Shown here in pieces: positions 53,905 to 62,152 of a stretch of 64,000 nucleotides of DNA. The notes beneath the pieces are model-generated. The model was not told the origin of the DNA. It saw only the letters and a program-made list of their open reading frames with translations, and made no database searches. The position numbers and the translations under genes were made by a program. The stretch is taken from assembly GCA_046094385.1 (NCBI GenBank), contig JBJTHJ010000057.1, positions 1-64,000 of the forward strand, in the 5' to 3' direction. Within the stretch, counting starts at the first letter, position 1; each line of letters begins with the position of its first letter. The stretch comes from ZLKRG08 sp046094385. GTDB lineage: Bacteria > Actinomycetota > Actinomycetes > Nanopelagicales > Nanopelagicaceae.

Positions 53905-54708
53905 TCACCAGATCGACCATCCGCCATCTACTTTAAGTTCAGCCCCGGTTATGAACGATGCTTCATCACCCGATAAGAAAAATACTGCTGGTGCAATCTC
54001 CGAAGCCAGTCCAACTCGTCCAAGCGGGGTCATTGCTGAGAGTCTCTCGCGAATGTCATCAGCCATAGGAATAGCGGCCACCGGAATCATGCCAGGCGTA
54101 ACTGCATTGACTGTGATTTTCCAAGGCCCAAATGCAGTTGCAAGTTCTCGAGTTAGTTGTAGCAGCGCACCTTTGGATGCCGAGTAGGCAACTTCACGAA
54201 TGGGACCACGATTTCCCTCTGTTACCCAAGGAAGTCTCGCACCATAAAAGGTGTTATTTAGCCCAAGTGATCCATATACCGAACCGATATTTACAATGCG
54301 CCCACCACCATGATCTCGCATGACAGGTGCCACACTCTGGCTTAAGAAGAAATTTGCCTCCACATTAGTTTCGAATACCTTGCGCCAATCATCCATGGTG
54401 TAGTTGAGCAGTTCCGATGTAGCAGTCGCTCCGGCATTGTTGATCAGAATGTCTATTGTGCCAAAGTGTTCAATGCATGTAGCAACTAATCTCTCTCGAT
54501 CCGGAGCTTTGGTGATGTCCGCAACCACAGGAATCACCCTCCCCGAAGCCCCATCTAAGAGAGTTCGCGTCTCTTCAAGTGCATCAGCGCGGCGTCCAGC
54601 GATTACTGTGTCAACACCTTTGCGCGCAAACTCTTCTACGATTGCTCTGCCGATTCCACTGCCACCGCCAGTGATAATCGCAACTTTCTTGCGATTCGGA
54701 TCTGTCAT
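53905..54708 (-). CDS. Short-chain dehydrogenase (gluconate/glucose dehydrogenase-like)
   Basis: 267-residue classical SDR. The cofactor motif is TGGGSGIGRA, the NNAGA stretch follows, and the active-site pair is in YSASKGALLQLTREL. An insert-like segment GLNNTFYGARLPWVTEGNRG precedes the Tyr. C-terminal GAELKVDGGWSIW is typical of sugar-acid and polyol SDRs. It lies 50 bases downstream of a Gfo/Idh oxidoreductase, so the two may act on the same sugar or polyol. The spacer 3' of it repeats AAGGTTCAT twice. Confidence 0.85.
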   Translation of the reverse strand: MTDPNRKKVAIITGGGSGIGRAIVEEFARKGVDTVIAGRRADALEETRTLLDGASGRVIPVVADITKAPDRERLVATCIEHFGTIDILINNAGATATSELLNYTMDDWRKVFETNVEANFFLSQSVAPVMRDHGGGRIVNIGSVYGSLGLNNTFYGARLPWVTEGNRGPIREVAYSASKGALLQLTRELATAFGPWKITVNAVTPGMIPVAAIPMADDIRERLSAMTPLGRVGLASEIAPAVFFLSGDEASFITGAELKVDGGWSIW

Positions 54709-54758
54709 ATTTTTTCCCTATCTTTCGCTAAATTAAAAGTAATAATCAATTCCAATAA

Positions 54759-55811
54759 TCAATGAAGTGAAGTCTTTATCCAACTGCCAGTACTTAGAGA
54801 CTCTGTGATGGCATCGAGGACGGCGACAGCTGACACTGCCTCATCGATGGTAATCACCTGTTGCGCTTCTCCTGCGATTACCTGCATAAAATGATCAAAC
54901 TGTGCTGGTACCACGCCAGTAAGCCGTCCATCTACTTCTGGCCCGAGTACCGTGTCTGGGAATACCAAACCTTTTTCAGTTGTAATCTGCACGCCCTGGT
55001 CAGCAACGCTTACATTGATTGCGCCATCAGTACCGTAGAGATCAAATTCCGAATAGAGACCACTGGCAGTTGTAGTTGGCAATGCCCATGAGATTTCAAG
55101 GGTCCCAATAGCTCCGTTGGCTAGACGCAATAAAATTAGCGCTACATCGACACCATCAACTCCAAGTGCTGGCAGAATTTTGGATGCCGACACTGCGCAA
55201 ACTTCTGTGATTGGCGATCTTGCAATCCACTGCACTAAATCGATGTCGTGAATTCCTTGATACATATAGATGGGTGACTGTCCCGCATTTGCCATACCCA
55301 CGCTTCTAGGGACAATACGCGAGGAGCGAAAATGCACCGGTTCGCCGAGCGAACCATTCTTTACATTCTCAGCTGCAACTTGAAACCGTGGATCATGCCT
55401 TAACACATGTCCCACAACTAAATGTGCGTTCGATTTGCTTGCGGTCAAAGAGATTTGTTTTGCACCAACGAGCGTATCGGCCAATGGTTTCTCAACTAGA
55501 ACGTGGCGACTGGCATCCAGCAGTTGTACCGTGAGATCAACGTGAAGTCGATCAGGAACTGCAACGACAAATGCCTCGGCTAGCTCTAAGGCTGCACCGA
55601 TGTTTGGAAACCACTTCGCACCCCAACTATCCGCGACTTTTCGACCAAGTGTTTCATTTGGTTCGACGATCGCGACTAAATCTGCCCGTGGGCTTTCGGC
55701 GACGATGCGGGCATGTACTTGTCCCATCCGACCCGCCCCAACTACAGCAGTGGGAATCGAATTAGCTCCATGCTTGATTAATGCAGACCCTAAATTGCTA
55801 ATGATTACCAC
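54759..55811 (-). CDS. Gfo/Idh/MocA-family oxidoreductase
   Basis: 350 residues. The N-terminal Rossmann fold has AVVGAGRMGQVHARIV, and the signature LVEKPLADT carries the conserved EKP lysine. The C-terminal alpha/beta domain has the catalytic-type His/Asp in YQGIHDIDLVQW. These enzymes oxidise sugars or polyols such as inositol with NAD(P). The GTG start at 55811 gives an odd 20-residue lead-in; the true start may be further in. A 12-bp tandem repeat begins eight bases upstream. Confidence 0.87.
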   Translation of the reverse strand: MVIISNLGSALIKHGANSIPTAVVGAGRMGQVHARIVAESPRADLVAIVEPNETLGRKVADSWGAKWFPNIGAALELAEAFVVAVPDRLHVDLTVQLLDASRHVLVEKPLADTLVGAKQISLTASKSNAHLVVGHVLRHDPRFQVAAENVKNGSLGEPVHFRSSRIVPRSVGMANAGQSPIYMYQGIHDIDLVQWIARSPITEVCAVSASKILPALGVDGVDVALILLRLANGAIGTLEISWALPTTTASGLYSEFDLYGTDGAINVSVADQGVQITTEKGLVFPDTVLGPEVDGRLTGVVPAQFDHFMQVIAGEAQQVITIDEAVSAVAVLDAITESLSTGSWIKTSLH

Positions 55812-55818
55812 TCCATTC

Positions 55819-55890
55819 TTAACTACTTATTTAACTGCTTATTTCACTGCCAATTTAACTGCTTAGTTAATTGCTTAGTTAACTGCTCAT
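55819..55890. repeat. Six-copy 12-bp tandem repeat
   Basis: Six consecutive 12-base units with consensus TTAACTGCTTAT (last two bases AT or AG): TTAACTACTTAT, TTAACTGCTTAT, TTCACTGCCAAT, TTAACTGCTTAG, TTAATTGCTTAG, TTAACTGCTCAT. It fills the 5' side of the Gfo/Idh gene. The remaining 88 bases up to tRNA-Arg are AT-rich and show no gene. Confidence 0.9.
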
Positions 55891-55978
55891 TTGAAATGAA
55901 CTTAGACTATAGAGTTTAGTTCTTTAGATACCCAAATTGGGAAGTTAAAGTTGAATAAAATTGCCAGAAAGTAATATG

Positions 55979-56051
55979 CGTCCCTGGCCGGAGTTGAACC
56001 GGCGACCTACCGCTTAGGAGGCGGTTGCTCTATCCACTGAGCTACAGGGAC
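55979..56051 (-). tRNA. tRNA-Arg (CCT anticodon)
   Basis: 73-nt cloverleaf with acceptor GTCCCTG/CAGGGAC, discriminator G, anticodon stem ACCGC/GCGGT and loop CTCCTAA. CCA is not encoded. It decodes AGG. It stands between the tandem repeat and the saccharopine-dehydrogenase-like gene. Confidence 0.96.
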
Positions 56052-56122
56052 CTACGCAATTTTCTTTAGAAACTACCATTTGCTAGACTCCACTTTACTA
56101 ATTAATTGGAGTTGATTTCCCC

Positions 56123-57355
56123 ATGGGTATGAAAGCGCTGGTGATCGGCGCTGGCGGAGTCGGACGTGCTATCGCCAACATTGCATCACGAAGAAAATTT
56201 ATAGATTCATTGATCATTGCTGATCGCACCTTGGCCCGCGCCGAGGAGGCCGTGGTTCGCTTGAAGGACCCTCGCTTCGCTGCCGCGCAAGTCAATGCAT
56301 CCGATCTAGAGGATATCCGCGAATTAATCCGCAAGGCCCAACCAGATGTGGTCATCAACGCAGTCGATCCACGTTATGTGATGCCAATTTTCTTGGCTTG
56401 TGAAATTGAAAATACCAACTACATAGATATGGCGATGTCGCTATCTAGGCCACATCCACATTATCCATACACCGAAACCGGTGTGAAGCTTGGCGACGAA
56501 CAATTTGCCCGAGACTGGAATTGGGGCGAGCGCAAGATCTATGCATTGGTCGGAATGGGAATTGAACCTGGTTTATCCGATATCTTTGCAAAATATGCAT
56601 CCGACCATCTCTTTAGCAGAATCGATTCCATCACTGTTTTAGATGGATCCAATCTGGTTGTGGAAGGCTACGAATTCGCACCATCATTCTCAATTTGGAC
56701 AACTATCGAAGAGTGCTTAAATCCGCCGCTGGTTTGGGAAGATGGTCGCGGTTGGTTCACCACCGAGCCATTTAGTGAGTTAGAGATCTTCGATTTTCCA
56801 GAAGGTATCGGACCAGTTGAGTGCGTTAACGTCGAACACGAAGAGGTCGTGCTGATACCGCAGAAAATAGATGCCAAAAAAGTTAATTTCAAATACGGGC
56901 TTGGTGCGCAATTCATTACGACGCTTAAGACCATTCATATGCTGGGACTAGATCGTAAAGAGAATGTAGATGTTCAAGGAATTTCAGTAGCCCCAAGAGA
57001 TTTGCTTGCAGCTTCATTGCCAGATCCAGCAACACTTGGCCACCGTATGCATGGTAAAACTTGTGCTGGAGTATTGGTAAAAGGATTGAACAAAGAGGGT
57101 CAACCCTATGCTTGTTATATCTACAATATCGTTGATAACGATTGGTCTATGCAAGAGTACGGAGATCAAGCAGTGGTTTGGCAGACTGCGATTAATCCAG
57201 TTATCGCCATGGAGTTGATCTCCAAAGGAATCTGGAAGCCAGAGGGCGTAAATGGCCCCGAATGGTTTGATTCCAAACCTTTCTTGGATCTACTGGAACA
57301 ATACGGTACTACTTGGACAATCAGAGAAGAGAGCACCGAAGGTATACAGCCATAA
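56123..57355 (+). CDS. Saccharopine dehydrogenase-family oxidoreductase (CANSDH-like)
   Basis: 410 residues. The Rossmann motif VIGAGGVGRAIANIA opens the chain, NAVDPRYVMPIFLACE and IEPGLSDIFAKYA follow, and the C-terminal part (GQPYACYIYNIVDNDW) resembles Vibrio carboxynorspermidine dehydrogenase and saccharopine reductases. Such enzymes form or split secondary amines between an amino acid and an aldehyde using NAD(P)H. The stop abuts the ATG of the ChoD-like gene. No nspC decarboxylase or lysine-pathway gene is visible, so the substrate is open. GGAG lies 11 bases upstream of the start. Confidence 0.85.
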   Translation: MGMKALVIGAGGVGRAIANIASRRKFIDSLIIADRTLARAEEAVVRLKDPRFAAAQVNASDLEDIRELIRKAQPDVVINAVDPRYVMPIFLACEIENTNYIDMAMSLSRPHPHYPYTETGVKLGDEQFARDWNWGERKIYALVGMGIEPGLSDIFAKYASDHLFSRIDSITVLDGSNLVVEGYEFAPSFSIWTTIEECLNPPLVWEDGRGWFTTEPFSELEIFDFPEGIGPVECVNVEHEEVVLIPQKIDAKKVNFKYGLGAQFITTLKTIHMLGLDRKENVDVQGISVAPRDLLAASLPDPATLGHRMHGKTCAGVLVKGLNKEGQPYACYIYNIVDNDWSMQEYGDQAVVWQTAINPVIAMELISKGIWKPEGVNGPEWFDSKPFLDLLEQYGTTWTIREESTEGIQP

Positions 57356-59071
57356 ATGGCAGAGACTGAATCAAGGAGAAATAGAACCGATTACGATGTA
57401 ATTGTTATTGGTTCCGGTTTTGGCGGTTCAGTGGCAGCGCTTCGATTAGCGGAAAAGGGTTATCAGGTCTGCGTGCTTGAAGCTGGCGCACGATTTGAGG
57501 ATAAAGATTTTCCTAAAACATCTTGGCGGTTACATAAATTTCTATATGCACCGAGATTGGGACTTAAAGGAATCCAAAGAATTCATAAACTGCCCGATGT
57601 CTTTGTCCTCTGTGGCGCTGGAGTAGGTGGCGGTTCTCTTGTTTATGCCAATACTTTGTACCAACCAGGTGATGAATATTTTCAAGACCCACAATGGCGA
57701 GAAATCACAGATTGGAAGGCAGAGCTAGAGCCTTGGTATCAACTGGCACGAAAGATGTTAGGAGTTCAAACCAATCCTTTCTTTTCAAATAGCGATTTAG
57801 CTATGAAGAAAGTGGCTGAAGAGATGGGGGTTGGTGATACTTTCAAATTAGCCCCACTAGGAATCTATTTTGGCCAAGGCGGCGAGGATCGTGGTGGGGT
57901 TATTCATCCAGATCCATACTTTGATGGAGAAGGTCCTGCAAGAAGAAGTTGCACCAATTGTGGTGAATGCATGACGGGCTGCCGTCACAATGCCAAAAAT
58001 ACTTTAGTTAAGAACTATCTCTATTTTGCAGAGAAGCTAGGCGCGGTAGTTAAAGAGTTATCGACAGTCACAGAAATCGCTTACCTGAAATCTACTGGCC
58101 GGATGAACGATGCAGTTGAGCAAGATTCGATCTGGGAGGTAACAGTCAGATCTTCTTCATCGTGGCTACCATCAAATCAGAAACTGACCGCAAGGCATGT
58201 GGTGGTTGCTGCAGGTACCTATAACACTCAGAAATTGCTACATCATATGAAAGCCAAGGGAAATCTCCAGTTATCCGATGCGCTCGGAGAGTTATCCCGC
58301 ACCAACAGCGAATCACTTGTCGGCGCGATCATGCCAACTAACAAAATTGATTTCTCTGAAGGAGCGGCAATCACCTCCTCTTTCTTTCCCAATCCAAATA
58401 CCCACGTGGAACCAGTCAGATATGGTCGCGGCAGCAACATGATGGGTTTACTTCAGACCATCATGACTAGTAGTGATAGTCCGTGGATTCGTTGCAGGCA
58501 ATGGTTAACCACGGCACTAAAGCAGCCAAATTTGATTTTTAAGATCTTAAATGTACGTAAATGGAGCGAACGTTCGGTAATTGCATTGGTGATGCAAAAT
58601 ATAAATAGCTCTATAACAGTCTATGAAAAACGAAGACTCTTCGGTTTCGGTCGAAAATTAAGTTCGAAAAATGATTCCAGCAATCCCAATCCCACTTGGA
58701 TCCCAGAAGCCAATGAGGTAGCAACACGAGTGGCAGAGAACTACGACGGTATCGCTGGTGGCAATATTGGAAACTTGATTGGCTCGCCATTTACCGCACA
58801 CTTTGTGGGTGGTTGTGTAATTGGAAAAGATAAAAGTGCTGGCGTCATTGATCCGTATCACCGTGTATGGGACTACCCAACTTTGCATATTGTCGATGGC
58901 AGCACTATCACCGCTAATCTAGGTGTTAATCCATCTTTGACGATCACGGCGCAAGCAGAGCGTGCTTTTGCACTTTGGCCAAATAATGGAGAAGCGGATT
59001 TAAGACCTGCGCAGGGCCAGCCATACCAGGAGTTAAGTCCGATCTCACCAAAAGTTAAGATGCGTAGCTAG
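57356..59071 (+). CDS. GMC oxidoreductase, ChoD-like, with a cysteine cluster
   Basis: 571 residues. FAD motif VIGSGFGGSVAALRLAEKGY lies near 17-36, and AGVGGGSLVYANTL and the C-terminal VVDGSTITANLGVNPSLTI are GMC hallmarks. Close resemblance along the length to M. tuberculosis ChoD (cholesterol-oxidase-like). A CxxCxxCxxxC motif (C199, C202, C205, C209), unusual in flavin oxidases but shared with ChoD, could hold an Fe-S cluster. No steroid genes are present, so cholesterol is unlikely to be the substrate. Directly abuts the previous gene. Confidence 0.88.
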   Translation: MAETESRRNRTDYDVIVIGSGFGGSVAALRLAEKGYQVCVLEAGARFEDKDFPKTSWRLHKFLYAPRLGLKGIQRIHKLPDVFVLCGAGVGGGSLVYANTLYQPGDEYFQDPQWREITDWKAELEPWYQLARKMLGVQTNPFFSNSDLAMKKVAEEMGVGDTFKLAPLGIYFGQGGEDRGGVIHPDPYFDGEGPARRSCTNCGECMTGCRHNAKNTLVKNYLYFAEKLGAVVKELSTVTEIAYLKSTGRMNDAVEQDSIWEVTVRSSSSWLPSNQKLTARHVVVAAGTYNTQKLLHHMKAKGNLQLSDALGELSRTNSESLVGAIMPTNKIDFSEGAAITSSFFPNPNTHVEPVRYGRGSNMMGLLQTIMTSSDSPWIRCRQWLTTALKQPNLIFKILNVRKWSERSVIALVMQNINSSITVYEKRRLFGFGRKLSSKNDSSNPNPTWIPEANEVATRVAENYDGIAGGNIGNLIGSPFTAHFVGGCVIGKDKSAGVIDPYHRVWDYPTLHIVDGSTITANLGVNPSLTITAQAERAFALWPNNGEADLRPAQGQPYQELSPISPKVKMRS

Positions 59072-59089
59072 TTCGAGACGGAGATAAAT

Positions 59090-59851
59090 ATGAAAACTGC
59101 ACTGGTTACTGGCGCCTCCTCTGGAATCGGATGGCACTTTGCGAACTTACTTGCCAAAGAGGGTTTTGATCTGGTGATTACTGCCAGAAGTACCGAACGC
59201 TTAAACAATTTGGCTGAAGATATCAGGAGTAAATTCGGTCGCGATGTCGAAGTAATTTCAGCGGATTTGACCACTGATTCTGGGATTCAAAATATTGCCG
59301 AGAGGTTGAAAGCAGGAGACATTGAAGTCTTGATCAATAATGCTGGATATGGCCTTAACAAATCATTTACTAAAAGTGATATGCAAGATGAAGTAGCGGT
59401 GTTACGAATCCTCTGTGAAGCACCTATGCGCCTTGCTCATGCTGTGATTCCCTCCATGATTTCAAAAAACGCCGGTACCATCATCAACGTTTCATCGGTA
59501 GCTGCATGGATTACCGGCGGTCACTATTCGGCGACCAAGTCATACTTGATGGTGCTTTCTGAATCTCTACATACCGAACTTGCTGAGACTGCAATAAAAG
59601 TTACCTCTTTGGCACCGGGTTTTACTCATACGGAATTTCACCAACGCGGGCAGATGAAAATGGACGGCGTTCCTAAATTCATGTGGCTAGATGCAGATGA
59701 GGTTGTGGCAACTGCGTGGAGAGATGCGCAGGCTGGCAAAGCAATCTCGATCCCAGGTCGCCAATACCAAATTCTCTACCAGCTGATGCGCCATCTACCT
59801 CGGTCATTAGTCAGACATACTGGTTTCTCATTTAGAAGAAACCAGCGCTAG
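59090..59851 (+). CDS. Short-chain dehydrogenase (DltE-like)
   Basis: 253-residue classical SDR. Cofactor motif TGASSGIGWHFA, NNAGYG, and catalytic Tyr/Lys in YSATKSYLMVLSE with Ser in INVSSVAAW. The C-terminus is basic (RNQR). It follows the ChoD-like gene by 18 bases and is probably in the same transcript. SDRs of this branch reduce or oxidise hydroxy/keto compounds or retinoid-like substrates; the actual one is unknown. Confidence 0.85.
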   Translation: MKTALVTGASSGIGWHFANLLAKEGFDLVITARSTERLNNLAEDIRSKFGRDVEVISADLTTDSGIQNIAERLKAGDIEVLINNAGYGLNKSFTKSDMQDEVAVLRILCEAPMRLAHAVIPSMISKNAGTIINVSSVAAWITGGHYSATKSYLMVLSESLHTELAETAIKVTSLAPGFTHTEFHQRGQMKMDGVPKFMWLDADEVVATAWRDAQAGKAISIPGRQYQILYQLMRHLPRSLVRHTGFSFRRNQR

Positions 59852-59948
59852 TTAAGCAATCGTTATCAGAAATACACCTTTTTCTCACCGATTTCCCATA
59901 GATGCCCCCATAAGATTTGTGGCAAGAAAATAATTTTTGGAGGGTTTG

Positions 59949-60773
59949 ATGTTACGTAAGGCCTCAGTTGCAATCGCTGCCATGCTTGTTCTCTCTTCGG
60001 CTGCGATAATTCCCGCAGATGCTGCCACCAAGATCTCAAACGGAGTCTCTTGCAGCAAGCGAAATGCCACAACCAAAGTAGGTGGCGACACATATCGTTG
60101 CACCACCAATCCAACGACCACCTCAAAGAGGCTTGTCTGGATGTGGGCAGGTTGCCTAGATGCCAATAAGGCTTACCTATCCACCAAAGCTCAATATGAC
60201 GGAATTTTGAAGCAGATTGCAGGCTCTTCGACCACAATTACCAATTCCATCCAAACTTCAATCAATCGAATGATTCTCTGGAAAGAATCCAAGGTTTATT
60301 CAAAAGATGATTTGGTCTATGAGAATGGAAAGACTTACTACATATCTTTGGTAGACGACAATAGTAAGAAAGCGCCATCAGCAAACTTAGGTACCGCCTG
60401 GGCGGTCTACATGCCAACTGCAGCAGATGCCAATGTTGGTACCTCCCCCGATGCCAACAAAGTGATTGCGATGAAAGAGAAGGATGTAGTCGACTGGAAC
60501 AAGAACATCGAAGTGCTTAATAAAGAAGTCAAGCGCTTGGAAGGTTTGAAGAGTCCTACCGCTGATGAGAAAGCCAATATCACTCGCTACAAGGCGGCAG
60601 TAACTACCTTCAATATTGGTATCAAAAATGCCAACACCAACATCAAGAATCTCCGCGCAAATATCACCTTGCTGAACTCCTCAAATAGCAACAAGGCAAT
60701 CGTGGAATCATTAAAAGCTGATGTGGATCAAGCAAAAGTCATTCGCGCACAATCCTGCGCCCGCGGAATCTAA
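59949..60773 (+). CDS. Secreted protein with a chitin-binding-like (CBM5/12) module
   Basis: 274 residues from the ATG at 59949, chosen because GGAGGG lies five bases upstream; a TTG extension to 59937 contains this ribosome binding site and is rejected. Signal peptide 1-25 (cleavage after ADA). The mature part has a Cys-containing beta segment (C35, C51, C69) ending LVWMWAGC, then a module at 111-154 with aromatic pattern W-x-YSKDDLVYENGKTYY ... W resembling CBM5/12, then a coiled coil (about 165-265). Function unknown; a surface adhesin or glycan binder is plausible. Confidence 0.72.
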   Translation: MLRKASVAIAAMLVLSSAAIIPADAATKISNGVSCSKRNATTKVGGDTYRCTTNPTTTSKRLVWMWAGCLDANKAYLSTKAQYDGILKQIAGSSTTITNSIQTSINRMILWKESKVYSKDDLVYENGKTYYISLVDDNSKKAPSANLGTAWAVYMPTAADANVGTSPDANKVIAMKEKDVVDWNKNIEVLNKEVKRLEGLKSPTADEKANITRYKAAVTTFNIGIKNANTNIKNLRANITLLNSSNSNKAIVESLKADVDQAKVIRAQSCARGI

Positions 60774-60785
60774 ATAGCTTAGAAT

Positions 60786-60818
60786 AAAAACGCCGCCCAC
60801 CAAGGCGGCGTTTTTATT
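60786..60818 (+). terminator. Rho-independent terminator
   Basis: Twelve-base-pair stem (AAAAACGCCGCC/GGCGGCGTTTTT) around CACCAA, with the T-run continuing after the stem. It follows the secreted-protein gene by 13 bases and separates it from the GGDEF gene. Confidence 0.93.
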
Positions 60819-60868
60819 TGGGGATATCCCTATATAAGTAGCAACAGAATCAAGTTAGATTCAAGAAA

Positions 60869-62101
60869 ATGCTCTCTGTTGGTTGGAATTACTCGAATCT
60901 ATATCCATATCTCTATATCGCAATCTGCGCTGCCTTAATTTTTGCCAACTATCTAGCAAGGCAGCGAAATGGCCCTCTCTTTCTAATTGCGCTAATTGCA
61001 TGGTCTACTAGCGAGCTAGCCTCCCAAATCTTCGATTCAACTTGGGCAAGTGTTGGATATGTGCTCTTCTACCCAATCGCCTTCTTAGCAATTCCAGCGC
61101 TATTTGAGATCAATCAGAAAAGTGAATTGATCAGGCTAATTGATGGGGCAATCTTGGTCCTTGGCACCAGTGCAATCGCAACTACATTGTTACTTCGTAA
61201 GATTCATTCAGATTTTCTACATATCCTCTATCCCATTTGCGACCTGATTCTGTTGATTGCAGTATTTATCGCCTTTGCAAGGCGACCCATAACAATCAGA
61301 AGTCTTCTGATGTTATCGGGCTTCTTGATCTATCTGATTACCGATTTCTTATATCTCCAAGCCATCTCAACCAATTCATACGAATATGAATCGATACTTA
61401 ATTTAGGATGGTTGTTTGGATTTGCACTGATTTCTATCGCTCTGTTTAGACGAGGAATAAAGAGCGAGAAGTTCCCACCAATTCCAATATTTTATATCGC
61501 AATCTCCACAGTAAGCAGCGCTTTGATTCTAGTTGCAGTAGCCATGGACTCTAGTTTGGTTCCAATACCCGCCATAGCGCCGGCATCAGCCACACTCTTC
61601 ACTTCATTCTTACGAATGGCAATTGCGCTAAAACAGAGCGAACGCAATATTGCAGAAGAGAGCTTGGCCAGAATCGATGACTTAACAGGTCTACCAAATC
61701 GTCGAAGATTTATTGCAGAGGTAGATAAATACCGAGATGGTTCGATCTTGCTCTTGGATTTAGATGGCTTCAAGCCAGTTAATGATCAATTCGGTCACGA
61801 AGTAGGCGATGAGATCTTGAAGCAAGCCTCTGCTAGATTCTTAAAAACACTTCCTGATGATTCACTTCTAGCCAGATTAGGTGGCGATGAGTTTGCAGTC
61901 TTAACTAAGGCTAACTATGAGCGCGCTATGGAGCTATCCATGGCCCTTAGAGCCACTCTCTCGTATCCATTTAATGTAGGTGGAGAACAGATAAAGATAG
62001 ATGTCAGCATCGGCTGCGTCAGCAATGATGGACGCTCGGATCTGATGAGCCGAGCCGACACTGCCATGTATCAAGCCAAGCGCGCACAAGTTGGCGTCTA
62101 G
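60869..62101 (+). CDS. Membrane-bound GGDEF diguanylate cyclase
   Basis: 410 residues. The first 240 residues form about eight membrane helices, a sensor-like region without a recognised ligand domain. A short linker (EESLARIDDLTGLPNRRRF) leads into the GGDEF domain, with the active-site GGDEF at 338-342 and DLDGFKPVNDQFGHEVGD before it. The inhibitory I-site RxxD is not present: the residues at that position are PDDS. It should make c-di-GMP without product inhibition. No EAL partner is visible nearby. Confidence 0.9.
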   Translation: MLSVGWNYSNLYPYLYIAICAALIFANYLARQRNGPLFLIALIAWSTSELASQIFDSTWASVGYVLFYPIAFLAIPALFEINQKSELIRLIDGAILVLGTSAIATTLLLRKIHSDFLHILYPICDLILLIAVFIAFARRPITIRSLLMLSGFLIYLITDFLYLQAISTNSYEYESILNLGWLFGFALISIALFRRGIKSEKFPPIPIFYIAISTVSSALILVAVAMDSSLVPIPAIAPASATLFTSFLRMAIALKQSERNIAEESLARIDDLTGLPNRRRFIAEVDKYRDGSILLLDLDGFKPVNDQFGHEVGDEILKQASARFLKTLPDDSLLARLGGDEFAVLTKANYERAMELSMALRATLSYPFNVGGEQIKIDVSIGCVSNDGRSDLMSRADTAMYQAKRAQVGV

Positions 62102-62152
62102 GCCGGTGGGACTTAAACTTTGGGTTCGCTTTTAATATAAGGGGGTAATTAA

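Noticed and set aside
55819..55890. CRISPR array
   Set aside because: The 12-bp units are contiguous without spacers and no cas genes are present.
57356..59071. Cholesterol oxidase acting in steroid breakdown
   Set aside because: Similarity is to ChoD, but no other steroid catabolism gene is present and the neighbours suggest another substrate.
59937..59948. TTG start four codons upstream for the secreted protein
   Set aside because: These codons contain the GGAGGG ribosome binding site of the ATG at 59949, which also gives a standard signal peptide.
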